Assembly (NCBI GenBank): GCA_038363925.1
Contig: JAQQWL010000018.1
Location: forward strand, 824,167-888,166
Direction: 5' to 3'
Length of the DNA: 64,000 nucleotides
Source: Apiospora phragmitis
Lineage: Eukaryota; Ascomycota; Sordariomycetes; Amphisphaeriales; Apiosporaceae
Shown: one piece after another, positions 10,156-20,900 of the stretch
Numbering within the stretch: position 1 is the stretch's first letter
How the letters are laid out: every line of letters starts with the position of its first letter
Position numbers and translations under genes: made by a program
The notes under the pieces: generated by a model
What the model saw: only the letters and a program-made list of their open reading frames with translations
The model's database searches: none
Told to the model about the DNA's origin: nothing

Positions 10156-12393
10156 TTATACAGACTGCAGGCGACTCAGTAGATGACGCTTCAGAGGATG
10201 ACTCTTATCATCCACACGTTTCCTCTTCGTCCCGGATACCGTAAAAAGCTGCCAATGTTTAGGGGCCGGCCGGAGGACAGCGCGGTCAAAATCAATAAGC
10301 ATGACACGTTGGCGTTCGACGTTCCAAAGCAGGTTAACATCGCGCTCGTCGTTGTGGTCGACACCCACAGCGCAGACATCCCGCGACGAGCGATGACACT
10401 GCGCCTTCAAGTCCGCTGCCTGTATGCCTGCGTCCGCCGCTCTCTCGCCGCCCCAAGACATAAGCATCATGTGAACCGCCCTCTTCCCGCCCGGTAGAAC
10501 GTAGCCCTTATCCAGCTGCACCAGGCCCAGGTGGACAGGCACCACGTAGCCCTGGAGCGTATCCAACCGCGTGTAAACGCGACACTCGTGCTGCAGATGC
10601 TCGAGATTATCTGATAGTGTCCCCTTGCCGACAAATGTGTAGCCGTATGGCGTAAGTTCCAGTCTGAACAACACGCCTATCGCTCCCCTTTTACCCCATC
10701 CGTCTAGCGCAGAGCAGTCTTGGTACGGATTTTGGCGCAGCCTCTCACCGACTAGGTGGGTGAACTGGTCGGCAGTAATAGGGTGCCGCCTACCGCCTCC
10801 GCCCGCATCACGATGTAAGAGCACATTAGGGCAGCTGTCGTCGAGGTCACAGCCCCTCTTGAGGCCTAACAGGCACGCCTGCGAACAGTATTGTCTTGTA
10901 GGCGCTGAATTGTGCGTCTCGACAACTTCGGAGCTGCTATCCGACAGACCCCTCTTCCGATTGCCACAATCGCCCATCGGCCTTGACCATGATGGAGGTA
11001 AGCCACCTTCTGGCTCGTCCTCTTCATCGCTCTCATTATCCCGGCGAGGCAACGTGGGGGTCGCACATGATGATTTGGACCGCAAGGGAATGTCCCGGCC
11101 GGTTCGGACGGCTTTGGATGTAAAGTCTTGATCTGCTCCTTGCATCGGTGATGATGATGGCGCCAGTGACGATCCCGTGTCTTCTGCCGAGAAGAAATGC
11201 ACAACATCTTCATAAGATTCTGCCCACTTCTTCAAGGTCGCGCCCGCGCTCTCTAGAGATGCTTCGAGCAAAGCTCCTTGAAGCGCATCAGATCGGAGAC
11301 TTAATAAGAAGAAGCTTGCCAGCTGGGCCACTGCTGTATAGATCATCCTCTCGGCCCAGTCCTCGCCTGATACTTCACCTACGTCTTCATTCGGCACACA
11401 CGGATGGCAAAAGAGCGTTTGAGGATCGGCTCGGTCGATATGGAGCAGTAGCAGGGACTCGCCTGCTGCAACATAGCCGTAAGCGACCCCGTAGTTGACC
11501 ATGTAGTCAAAGACTTGTGTGAGCGCCATGGCAATCCGTGCTTCGGCTCTGAATTGATCTAGCTCAGTGCCCGTCTTCGATTTGTTGCTATTGATCTGTT
11601 CGACGACTTCTATGAACAATGTTTCCTTGGCGACGGCCAGCTTGACATGCTCAACTGAAACTTTATGGGCTGCCTTGTAGTCGTAGACAAAAGCTACACT
11701 TTCATCTCCGCCAGGTCGTGTTCGGAGCCCAGCTCCGTCGGGGTTTGTTGGTCGGGGCTTAACTCTCTGCTCAGATGCCGCTCGCTTGTTCGGTCCGGTC
11801 CTTGACCGCCGCTCCGGCATTTCGTTATTCGGTCCCTCATCTTCCGCTAGTGGAATCCCACCACTCGCTTGTGTGATTTCGCGGCTATTATCGCTGAAGC
11901 GTAGGTCGCTGAATTTGTATCTCGTACGTACTGCCGATAGGCCAGTCAGATGTTGGAAGATGGCATAGGTAGGATCTTCGACTGCGACTTTTTCGAAATG
12001 AGTGACGGCGCTTTCGTTGCCCGCCAGTCTATGGAAGATGGACCTTCCTATGTCTCGGGTAGTGCTCTCTTGGTTGAAGAGTCGCTCGTCTTCACAGGCC
12101 TCCATGATCACGTTGAATTGCTGTTGGCGTAGTGATTCTGCAAACTCGGTCCATGGACGAAGCCATTTTGGGTAGAACTTCCCATCGACTCGTGTAAACC
12201 CTGTTGAAGAGATAGACTTGTCGGCAAGCCTGAAGTTCTTGTAAAGGTGTGTGTGGCAGTCCCGTAGGTATTCACCTAGTGTAGTCGGTTGGTTTTCGCG
12301 TAGGAGTTGTTTTTCTCGTGCTTCTGCCGCCTCTTTCTCGCGTGTGAGCTTTTCGATCTCGCGTTGGAGCCGTACAACCTCCGGATCATGCAT
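10156..12393 (-). CDS. Fungal kinase-like protein with N-terminal coiled coil, 745 aa
   Basis: Single-exon intact gene. Residues 1-40 are a charged helix (REIEKLTREKEAAEAREKQL) predicted to coil. Residues of about 240-400 form a conserved helical middle domain. A cysteine-containing block follows (CSQACLLGLKRG... CPN). The C-terminal 170 residues form a protein-kinase-like fold. There is a nucleotide-loop-like YGYTFVGKGT, a catalytic-loop analogue H680-N681-D682 with N687 exactly five residues after D682 (spacing as in HRD-x4-N), and D701-F702-D703 replacing the DFG metal-binding motif. This matches a family that is multicopy in accessory regions of Hypocreales and Glomerellales and is often mislabelled as a metalloprotease; that assignment is from memory of the family. 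A GSAG-type glycine loop is not obvious, so catalytic activity is uncertain. The start is the first ATG of the frame. The substrate is unknown. Confidence 0.8.
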   Translation of the reverse strand: MHDPEVVRLQREIEKLTREKEAAEAREKQLLRENQPTTLGEYLRDCHTHLYKNFRLADKSISSTGFTRVDGKFYPKWLRPWTEFAESLRQQQFNVIMEACEDERLFNQESTTRDIGRSIFHRLAGNESAVTHFEKVAVEDPTYAIFQHLTGLSAVRTRYKFSDLRFSDNSREITQASGGIPLAEDEGPNNEMPERRSRTGPNKRAASEQRVKPRPTNPDGAGLRTRPGGDESVAFVYDYKAAHKVSVEHVKLAVAKETLFIEVVEQINSNKSKTGTELDQFRAEARIAMALTQVFDYMVNYGVAYGYVAAGESLLLLHIDRADPQTLFCHPCVPNEDVGEVSGEDWAERMIYTAVAQLASFFLLSLRSDALQGALLEASLESAGATLKKWAESYEDVVHFFSAEDTGSSLAPSSSPMQGADQDFTSKAVRTGRDIPLRSKSSCATPTLPRRDNESDEEDEPEGGLPPSWSRPMGDCGNRKRGLSDSSSEVVETHNSAPTRQYCSQACLLGLKRGCDLDDSCPNVLLHRDAGGGGRRHPITADQFTHLVGERLRQNPYQDCSALDGWGKRGAIGVLFRLELTPYGYTFVGKGTLSDNLEHLQHECRVYTRLDTLQGYVVPVHLGLVQLDKGYVLPGGKRAVHMMLMSWGGERAADAGIQAADLKAQCHRSSRDVCAVGVDHNDERDVNLLWNVERQRVMLIDFDRAVLRPAPKHWQLFTVSGTKRKRVDDKSHPLKRHLLSRLQSV

Positions 12394-13096
12394 TGCGTAT
12401 GAGATAGTATAACTATGGGAATTGATGGTAAGCCCACGCTGTTAATGGCGATCGTTGTGGCGCGTAGGTATGGGTTTAGAAACGTAGTATAGCTTGCCCG
12501 GCTGTTGAATGATCAATGCTTAATCTTCTAGAAGGTTAGAGAGCAGAAGAAAGACGCTGACTTCCTGAACACATACCTGCACACATTTGCCAGAACGCGT
12601 CAAGAGGCGAGACCATTAAAATCCTCGGGGACAACGGCATATGGAGAATTCTGGCATGGGCTGCAGCATGCGATGGTTGGTCCGCGAGACATAGTTTGGC
12701 AGAAGCGATAGGAAATGACGAAGGAAATGAGAGATGTAAGAAGGTGACGGAGAAGGGGGGGATCTAGGTTGGTCAGAGCGCTAGCATTTGCATTTCAACC
12801 CCACAATGAGGCCTCACATCGCTAGCGCAACAGTCCTGCGGGCACCAGCTGCCTGCTACCAGCTGCATTAGTTGTCGCTTATCTAGGCTAATAATATTAT
12901 TCCGGATGGCAAGCTCTATGATACTGTCTGGTTTTACGGTACTGTAGTAATATGAACTTTTGAGTTTGTAAATCAGTATGTACTCTATGTACTGATACGA
13001 TGGGAACGTTGTGGAGTACCCACTGTGGCTTTCGATTCGCGAAACTTTGGAGTTCGGAAGTAGATGCAGTTTACCCTTTCTGTCCGTTCGCATTGC
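12394..13096. other. Intergenic region upstream of the kinase-like gene
   Basis: No supported gene. The 12394-12500 part would carry the promoter of the minus-strand kinase-like gene, but I see no clear TATA or CAAT element. About 12870-13000 is AT-rich. Confidence 0.4.
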
Positions 13097-13426
13097 TCAG
13101 CCTACGTTGTAATCTCTACCTTGATGAAGCTCGCGAACAGCGGCGCCAACAAAACTAGAGTACCGTACAGCGAACCGCAGGTGCTCGTGGATCTGCACGC
13201 TTTCCGCGTCCGCCCGGTCATGCAGGATCGAATGCAGCGAGTACGCCCGCGCGCCCACGACAAGCTGCGACGTAAAGAAGTGGTGGCCCTGCGCTTCGTA
13301 CAGCCGCGCAGCGCTGCCGTGGGTCTTCTCAGCCTCGGTCACAACGGGGTACTTGCTTGACGTTGCGCGTGATCCCGTAGCCTGCTGATCTTGAGAGTAT
13401 TGGCTTGTCCCAAACACCGAGCGCAT
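13097..13426 (-). pseudogene. Fragment of a fungal O-methyltransferase
   Basis: On the minus strand the segment VVGARAYSLHSILHD, followed by ADAESVQIHEHL, closely resembles the core of fungal SAM-dependent O-methyltransferases (family pattern GARAYY-LHSVLHDWPD). The preceding HHFFTSQ fits the family's DFF-PQ motif. Only about 45 residues are recognisable. Both flanks in this frame (N-terminal TSQYSQDQQATG and C-terminal GRDYNVG) do not fit, and DW is replaced by DR. I read it as a relic of a deleted secondary-metabolism-type methyltransferase gene. Confidence 0.45.
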
Positions 13427-15000
13427 CTTTTTGCGGTCATGGCACTGCTATCAAAGATATAAATGACATGCTGATCTTGGAGTAGATTCTGCAAAGTCTA
13501 TGCAGTCATCTCGCCACTACGCTCTTTCCTCCTTCCTCCAACAACCTCGCCCTGATCCTCACCTTGAGCCACGCCCGATCCAGTGTCGAACTTTGCTCAC
13601 CCTTGCTGCCTTTGCTGCCGATGCCCACTGCTGCGCTTGGCGCAAAGACAAACGCTTCGCCCGTCTTCAGGCCGACAATTCCCCGAACAACTCCTCACCG
13701 TTCGAGAGCCCCTCGTCAAGAGATGACCCGTCGCGGTAATGAGTTGTTGCTTGATTCGGAACGGGGAGTGCAACATGCGCTTGGAGGGCGCGCAACCTAG
13801 GACAAAGACAGGACGACTACATTAACAAATATGGCCTTGTGTCAGGATATCACACCGCATCCTTTCGGTACACCCACCCTAGTTAAGTGGCTGCCCGCAA
13901 TCTTAGCCATGGCCCAACCTTAGATAAGGACGTCAAATGTGGTGGGAGGAAACCAGGCACAGCTGCGCAATAACAGCCGCGAAAATGAAGTCTGCCAATA
14001 TCCAAACTGATTAGCTCGTCCCATCGAGACTGCGTGTCTATGTTCAAGCTCATTTTGTAAATACCTGGTGCTCGCGCCACCATTTCGTCTGCCCCCGAAG
14101 CAAGACGCCAGTGAATTATCGGGCCGTAGCTACGGAATGAGCATAGTAAGGTTTCCTTCCATGGTTGGAGATACCGCCCAAGCGGACACTGGTTAACGTA
14201 TGCGGTAGCTCGTATCGAGGCGCCGTGCCGGGCCTCTGTGTTGCAGCAGGCGGAGCCTATGCGGTATCGACGTTGGCGGGATGCGGTTCGGGATTTATCG
14301 AGCGACGCGGCCACGAGCCGCGACTTGCGTTCTCGTGGATGGTACTACAGGCCCAGCACTGAAGTGCACGCGCGAACGATGCGTCTAGGATGGGCCTGGG
14401 CCCGGTACGTCGACATGATGGGCAGTACAAATGGATGAATACCCAGGCCATTCATGCGATCCACAACGACATGGCCGGGGAAGAACCCCAGCGTTGTGTG
14501 AGATCTACTTTTGGACGGTTGGCATCTGCTGGTGGCCCATCATTTTACGTCGACTCACTGTGTCCCCGTGGTACTTCGCACCTCTAGGTGCAGGCCAATC
14601 ATTTCCCCGGGGGTCTGAAACCTGGCGTAGCGCTACTAGGTCCGCGTTCGTGGAGAAGTAGGGAGGACCGGAACGCATGCGGGGCACGCATGGCTCGAGC
14701 AACTCGTCGCAAACCGGCCAGCCCTCGCCCGTACGAAGGAAAGGTGATTTACAGGATCGCATCAATCGTGTTGAGAAACCCGTGTAGCTCAACAGAGAAC
14801 GGTTCGGATCAACAGCCCACTCGTGTGAAGGACGAACACACACCGTAACCGCTATTCTTATACGATCTAAAAAATGTGCTTACTCTAAGTTTGGCTCCGA
14901 AGATAAGACATCAGGCAAAGCATTCCACACTTTGACGGGCAACCATCCAAACATAGATTCAATCTAGTTTCAATAACCATACAGAAGGCTAGTAGGTGTT
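13427..15000. repeat. Gene-poor interval with transposon-like remnant
   Basis: Many overlapping short ORFs but none convincing. About 14525-14645 is the second copy, in inverted orientation, of the repeat at 7266-7425 (GKPG-V-ALS-type translation in both). A GC-rich patch at 13500-13800 has no recognisable product. Confidence 0.45.
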
Positions 15001-15252
15001 CTATTTATCCAATTGATGATTCCATCGTAGTTCCTCGGGTGACCAATCTTGAAATTTCGACTGCACGCAGATGTGCTGATACCGATTCACCTCAACTGCT
15101 TCTTGTATATCAAGATATTGCTCTGCCTCCGTAGTGGAGGGAATCTCGTCCACTTCTCCAGAAACATCCGCACTATCCGGTCTCGTCCGAAGGGAAAGTT
15201 GCTCTTTCAGCCTATCGTTAGCCATTTGCTGCCTCGCATAATACATGAGAAG
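15001..15252 (-). other. In-frame extension behind a TAG stop of the BTB gene
   Basis: Immediately after the BTB stop (TAG, 15255-15253) the same frame continues for about 83 codons with coding-like composition (MYYARQQMANDRLKEQL near its start, FQDWSPEELRW near its end) and then a TAG at 15001. SPEELR-type tails occur in related fungal proteins. It is either the original C-terminus cut off by a nonsense mutation (TGG or CAG to TAG) or an unrelated small ORF. Confidence 0.45.
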
Positions 15253-16724
15253 CTATGAAAGCCCTGCGGTCGGCGTGAAAGTAAAAGAACCAGGAATGGG
15301 CGTACGTAGAATGGCCTTTTTCTCCGGGAAGCTATCCAACGTGATGCCGTCTATCAGGCTCTCTGATACGCCGACTTTCCATACAATAAGAGAACGAAGG
15401 TTGCAGGAATGTTTCGACGGCGTTCCAAAAGCACTATGCGGCGGTATAGGTGACCACCGAGGCGACCGAAAGTCAAGCTTGGCTTTTGCTGTCGCCTCCA
15501 AAGAGAAACCTAAAAGAGGCGACCCCGGTGTGGCATCAAGGAGTTGCTTTCGGCCCATCTCTTTCGTAAGTGCCCCGAGTAATATTGACGAACATTCGAA
15601 TGAGCATCCTTCTCGATCCTCACGGAGGTCTGATAGCAGGTTTTGAAGATCGATGATGATTCGGTCGATGGATGTACGTCTTTTGCGATCGATGGCGTCT
15701 AAATAAGGTTAGCTTCTTGACAAGCGTCACATGTGAAGCACTGACCAACAAGCATTTCTGGGATTGGGAGGTCCAGCGTCGGAAGCGGCCCTTGGCACTT
15801 GTTCACAGCGATTTGGGTTGCAGCCTGGAACAGATCGGCTTGAGAAAATACCCACGAAATGAGACACCATAAAACGAGGTCTCTGCAGTATTCCTGGGGC
15901 AGACGCCCTTTGAGTTGGTCAATCCACATCGATGTCACGATTTCCACCACTTCGTGACATTCGTAGTACTCCACCAGAACGGCGATCTTAGCAAGTGTTT
16001 CCAGGTCTACAGATCTAGGAACACTTCGAGTGCGACCGTGAATGATATGCATCAGGATGCGTAATGCATCATCATCCCAACCTTCTGCATCTATAAGGTG
16101 GCCAGAGCCTGACACACAGGTACTCTCTCGCCCCGACCCCAGCAGCATCTTCTTGAAGATAGGAGAGGCCAAGCTCAAATGGCTAGAGGAGAGCCGCATG
16201 CGTATGCCTGCTTGGTTCCACGGTTGATCCGCCCGAGGCAGAGGTGTGGAGCATGGCATGCTGGCTAGGCTGGCTGGTTCCGAAGCAGTAGGTGTGTCTT
16301 CGGCAGCGGATTCGGGCGGGGTGGATATATCGGCAATGGATTCGATCTCAGGACCAGATTCAGCGGGTACTTCTACAAAAGGTTCGGTCTCCGGCGCTCG
16401 GGTTGGTTCCATCATGGGCTCAGCGGCTGTAGTCGCGGGAAGCATGTTAGTTCCTAGATGGTATATTAGCTTATGCTTGATTCGTTGCCTAAGAAGTTCT
16501 ATCTAACCTTCCGTCCGTTTGTTCTTCTTGATCTTTGGTTCCCTGCCACCAGTGATCATCCTCGGTTTGGTTGATTCCGTGATATTCTGGGCTGTAACTT
16601 CCGCCGACGGGTGAGAAGTGTTTTGGGCTTCAACTTCATTCCAGACCGCAAATGGTGCATTCGGGTTGTGAAGGGTGAGAACAACGTCTCCGCTGGGGTC
16701 AAACTCGTAACATTCTCCCTCCAT
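15253..16724 (-). CDS. BTB/POZ-domain protein, three exons, 456 aa
   Basis: Exons on the minus strand are 16724-16508, 16453-15746 and 15698-15253. Intron 1 is 16454-16507 (54 bp, phase 1, joining KRTEG to TNMLPAT). Intron 2 is 15699-15745 (47 bp, phase 1, GTCAGT donor, GCTAAC branch site, TTTAG acceptor, joining PIPEMLV to DAIDRK). The N-terminus MEGECYEFDPSGDVVLTL starts the POZ strand. After an acidic/Pro linker comes the BTB core (RLSSSHLSLASPIFKKML). It is followed by a conserved helical block (LMHIIHGRTRSVPRSV, LAKIAVLVEYYECHE) and the C-terminal block CSFECSSILLGALTKE. The family is common in accessory regions of filamentous ascomycetes; BTB domains mediate protein-protein contacts. 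All junctions keep the frame, so the gene appears functional. The frame stays open beyond the TAG at 15253-15255 (see next entry). Confidence 0.85.
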
Positions 16725-16896
16725 GGTAAGGATGTATGGGGGGCATGCACCTCTTCAAACCGATGCTTCGTATTTACTACGCTTCGACTTTGCGTAGACG
16801 AACAGGAAGGAAATCTTGCCAGGTAAGTTTTCAAAACTGTAAGGGAAGGCCAGTTCTGGAAGAGCAGACTCCCCGTGGCGGCTCCCGACCCTTATA

Positions 16897-17223
16897 CAGT
16901 CACTAGCGAAACCAGCGTCCTCTTTTTACTCTTTGATAGTTATCGTTTTGGTCCCACTTTACAGGGGTAGCTGCTGACACCATGTACCCCGCCATGCTCA
17001 CAAGTACCCAGTCCATTTCTGGCTTTACTTATTCTTTCCTTGTGCATCCATAAATCGATTACAGTCGCTAGCGAAACCAGCGTCCTCTCTTTACTCTTTA
17101 ACAGTTTCCGTTCTGGACCCACTCTACAGGGGTAGCTGCTGACAGCATGTACTCCTCCATTCTCACAAGTACCGAGCCAATTCTGGCTTCGCTTACTCTT
17201 CCCTTATGCATTCATAACTCGAT
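16897..17223. repeat. Tandem pair of a 163-bp dispersed repeat
   Basis: Two adjacent copies (about 16897-17060 and 17060-17223) share cgctagcgaaaccagcgtcc-like starts, ggggtagctgctgaca and a cataaatcgat-like end. Further copies are at about 38345-38525 (same orientation) and 31797-31880 (opposite orientation). Read on the minus strand, the 38.4-kb copy is open (ATPAKGS, KEWKEDAGFASD), whereas both copies here contain TAA and TAG stops in the equivalent frame, so this pair is degenerate. The element class is not known. Confidence 0.7.
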
Positions 17224-17528
17224 CAAAAAAAAACTCATGAATTACTTTTTGCTCGATAAGAGAGCCAGAAGCTGCTGACAGTTATACATGCTCTCCTTGG
17301 CACTACAATCGTTACATACTATAAGCGTCTACAAGCAGATCTTTTGACACAAATTCGGTCATCGCTATCTTCGGCGCACATTTCATCTTCTATTATTATA
17401 ATATAAGGGAGTTCCCATCTCGAAATTATCGCATCTTTCATTCGTTTGATCTTATATTTTTCTTTAGGGCCTCGACCACCATCGGTATCCCAAGATACAG
17501 AATCCCAACGCGATTGACTATTCCATAC
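17224..17528. other. AT-rich spacer 3' of the NLR gene
   Basis: About 300 bp rich in A, T and TA dinucleotides, including tattattataatataagg (17391-17409). It contains the likely 3' UTR of the minus-strand NLR gene. No gene. Confidence 0.5.
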
Positions 17529-20500
17529 TCAACTGGCACCGGCGCCGGTATGCTTCAGCTCCCAAGCACGCAATGTTTCCAGCGAAGATAGATAATGAGG
17601 ATGTTGAGCGCCCAAGACAGTTCGCGCAACCCGTACACATTCCCGCATTAATCCAAGAGCTTCTGGTAGTCGGCCTTGACCCTCCCACGTATAGGCAAGA
17701 TTGTTCATGCTGGCTAGCGTGTCTGGATGATCCGGCCCGAGTTTCTGCTTGCTCGTCTCCATCACTTCCACAAACAGCTTCTCCGCTGCCTCCCATCGGC
17801 CTTGGTTCCTGTACGTCGACGCCAGGTTGCCCATGCTGGCTAGCGTGTCTGGATGATCCGGCCCGAGTTTCTGCTTGCGAGTCTCCATCACTTCCACGTC
17901 CAGCTTCTCCGCTGCCTCCCATCGGCCTTGGTTCCAAAACGTCGACGCCAGGTTGCCCATGCTGGTCAGCGTGGAAGGATGATCCGGCCCGAGTTTCTGC
18001 TTGCGAGTCTCCATCACTTCCACAAACAGCTTCTCCGCTGCCTCCCAATGACCCTGTAGGTTATATGCAAGGCCTAACATCTCTATAGCGTACTGACTTT
18101 CTTCTTGCGCCCGCCCAAATATCTTAATTCTGAGCTTCTTCGCATCCTCGGCCATCTTCTGCGCCTCATGCCCTCGCCCCATGAGCCAAAGATACCATGC
18201 GGCTTTATAAAGGATCGAAGCCAGTCCTTTTAAAGACGCTTCATCTTTTGGCCGCTGTGCTGCTGCCGCTACCGTGTGTGGAAGAAATGCCCGGCATGCT
18301 GCCCAGTTCTCATACGCTCCAGTAGGGAGCTGGACGTCAAGACGACGGATAAACTCAGATATCCACTTTTCCTGCTGTCCCTCGGCTTCAAGCCATCGTT
18401 TCGTAGCCAGCTGAACCAAGCTGTGCATCTCAAACGTCTTTCCGTCCTCAACTGCAGAGATAAACGAGTAATCGCGCAAACTCGAGAGATCCGTTTCGAA
18501 CTCATCCTCTATGCTAGAATCCGATTCGACGTCTTCATCGCTTGATTCTTGGCCGCTGTCTGAACCGTCCAAAGCAGGACTCCGTCGGTATTGATCTGGT
18601 CTACTAGTAGCGCCTTCCTTCTTACCTGAAGTCCGCAGGAGACTCTCAGGGATACCTTGGCGGTCGCAGAAACTCATAAGCGAAAGCAGGTCAGCTGCCG
18701 ATGGTCTGGTATGACGGATGTGGTCGAAGGAGATTTGCCATGTGATGATAATTGAGTTTTTGGCCTCTCCATCCCGCCGTAATTGCCCGCCTTCGTAATC
18801 GAGAAGACTCGCTTTCTTTCGGTCGCTCTGTATAAGCTTCTCGAGATATTGTTGCACGGAACAACGTGGAGCTCTCTGCGAAATATAGGCTGTCGCTTGG
18901 ACAATTGCCAACGGCATGTATTCCAGCGTCTTGACGAGGGATTGAATCGTCACAATATCTTCCTGCTTCTCCGTCTTTCCTAGCTTTTTCTGTGCGAGGG
19001 CTATCGCTTCCGCCTGATGCATAGGATCGACCGCAATGGTGTCATGTTCCTCGGCCAGTGACAACGCTGCATGCTTGCTTCGGGTGGTGATGAGGATGGA
19101 TCCATGCTGGCATCTAGGAAGGTAGGACACTAGTGGCTGACCCTGGCTGTCTGAGCCATCCTGTTGCCCGCCATGCTCGGCAGGGTTGTGGAGCAGAAAG
19201 CCGGCTGCATCAACGTTATCGAGTATAAGAACCCATTTCCCACTCTTCTCGCCGCGTAGCCAGTTGTAGAGCAGCTGGAAGATGTTGCTTTGGGGATTCT
19301 TCCGTTCGGGTAGTTCCAGATAGTCGGCAATGTCTCGGAAGCTCTGCTCGTATCGAGCTGGGCTACTGGCGTGGACCCAGAAAACCCACGTCTCGGGCGA
19401 TTGTTCTCGGACTCGGTAGGCGTACTCGATAGCGAGCTGCGACTTGCCGACTCCGCCCAAGCCGACTAGTGCAGTTCGCGAGGCCGGCTCGCTGCATAAG
19501 TGGTGGACCTGGTCGAGGATTGTCTCCCGTTGGACGAAGTCTCTGTCGCGATTGAAAGGAATGACGGCTGTCGGCTTCGGTGGGGTTTCTGGCCGTCCAG
19601 TGTTGGACCTAGCGTTAGCGCCACCTGGTTGATAGGCTATTAGAGCAGTAACCTACCTGAATTGACGGACCCGGTCTGGCTCTTACGACGTCGTGTATTG
19701 CCTTTTTACCAGATATATATTAACGACTTGCTCTTAACTAGGCTATTCGGAGATATATTGTAGTAGCTACTGAAGTATGGTAAAATCAAGGGTAGAAATA
19801 GACTTCTATGATTCGTTTCTTTGTAGTCGAGCAAATCGTTCTTGCAGATCGCCCGTAATAGAACTCTCCTCTTGAACATTTAATGACGGAGCAAGCAACT
19901 CACGTTTCTTAAGCGCATTTCGGTACACGTCTCCGACATTTGCCCGCACAAGCTTTAGATTATCTTGATCCGTCTGACCAGGTCCGAACTTGCATATACC
20001 TCCGTGGTCCGCGTTTAGCTTGACGACGTTCTTTCGGTCGCCCGGCATTCCGAGCCGTGCGCTTTCTCGTGGTACAATCTTTATACAGCAATGGTTAGTA
20101 AACCAGCTCTTGTCTTGCATTAGAGATAACTTAGCTTACGTTGTCTAGGCCGCCCCAGAACGACACAATATCGTACTCGAGTAGCTGATGGCGCCAATGC
20201 TCCTGCATAATGTCCAAGAATATGCTGCCGCTCTTTAATACCTCGAGCACGTCGTCACCCTTCTGGAATCCTGTCGTTGTCGCAATCTTCGATGCTATCT
20301 TTCCCAGGTTAACAAGTTTCCAGTCTCCACCTAAATACGGCGTCGCAAAGAAGACTAGTCCGGAGGTCATAGCTTTAATAGGTGTATATTTCGGGTTGTT
20401 ATGTGCGTTGATTAACGCCTGCTTCACCAAAAGGCCACCCATGCTGTGGGATAGGAATACTATCGGTCGCGATTCGTCCTCATCCCTCTCGATCCGGATC

Positions 20501-20900
20501 GCTTCGAGTAGTTCATTCGCTTTTCCTACGAACGTGTCTCGGTCTCTTCCATAGGCCGCCGTCGCGTTGTATTCGTACAGGAAGACACGCGAGTCGGTCA
20601 CATACTGCGGAAGGTCGTCACGGAGCCATAGACGGCCTTCGGGTCCCGGGGGAGTTCGCCATGTATCCCAGGCATAGTCGATGTCGTCCTTGCTTCGCGG
20701 ATTGAGGCCGTGGACGGCGATGATGCTAGGTAAATCAGTTAACATTCGTTAAATAATCAATGGGAGCCTTCTTACTCGACTCCGGCCCCCTCACTAGGCC
20801 CGCCTAACTCTGGGAACAATTGGTGTAGTGGCTAGCTTTTAGTTAGTTGATGCCTATAAGATAGAATAGACACGTACTATTTCTAACGCTCGCTGCTTAT
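17529..20900 (-). CDS. NLR (STAND) protein: alpha/beta hydrolase - NB-ARC - TPR
   Basis: Fungal NOD-like receptor gene on the minus strand. The N-terminal SesB-like alpha/beta-hydrolase domain has AVHGLN (about 20705-20722), the nucleophile elbow SHSMGG (about 20440-20455) and a candidate triad His in NADHGGICKF. Resolved introns are 20832-20877, 20726-20775 (restoring GVD-IIAVHG), 20079-20139 (LDN-IVPRES) and 19609-19656 (RQF-RSNTG). The last exon (about 19608-17529) carries NB-ARC with GLGGVGKSQ, Walker B LILDNVD, GSILITTRS, a GLPL-like MPLAI and an MHD-like MHSLVQ. It then has three near-identical 42-residue TPRs (each WEAAEKL-VEVMET-KQKLGPDHP) and a divergent last TPR. Such proteins act in heterokaryon incompatibility or biotic sensing. 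Uncertain points: the 5' end above 20878 meets a stop, and the splice between the exon ending near 19806 and the one at about 19683-19657 is unresolved (an in-frame TAG lies there), so the gene may be damaged at its 5' half. Confidence 0.85.
17677..18056 (-). repeat. 126-bp tandem repeats encoding TPRs
   Basis: The landmark cacttcca recurs at 17763, 17889 and 18015, exactly 126 bp (42 codons) apart, and the units differ at only a few positions. This is the high-identity repeat pattern known for fungal NLR sensor regions, which change by unequal exchange. Confidence 0.9.
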
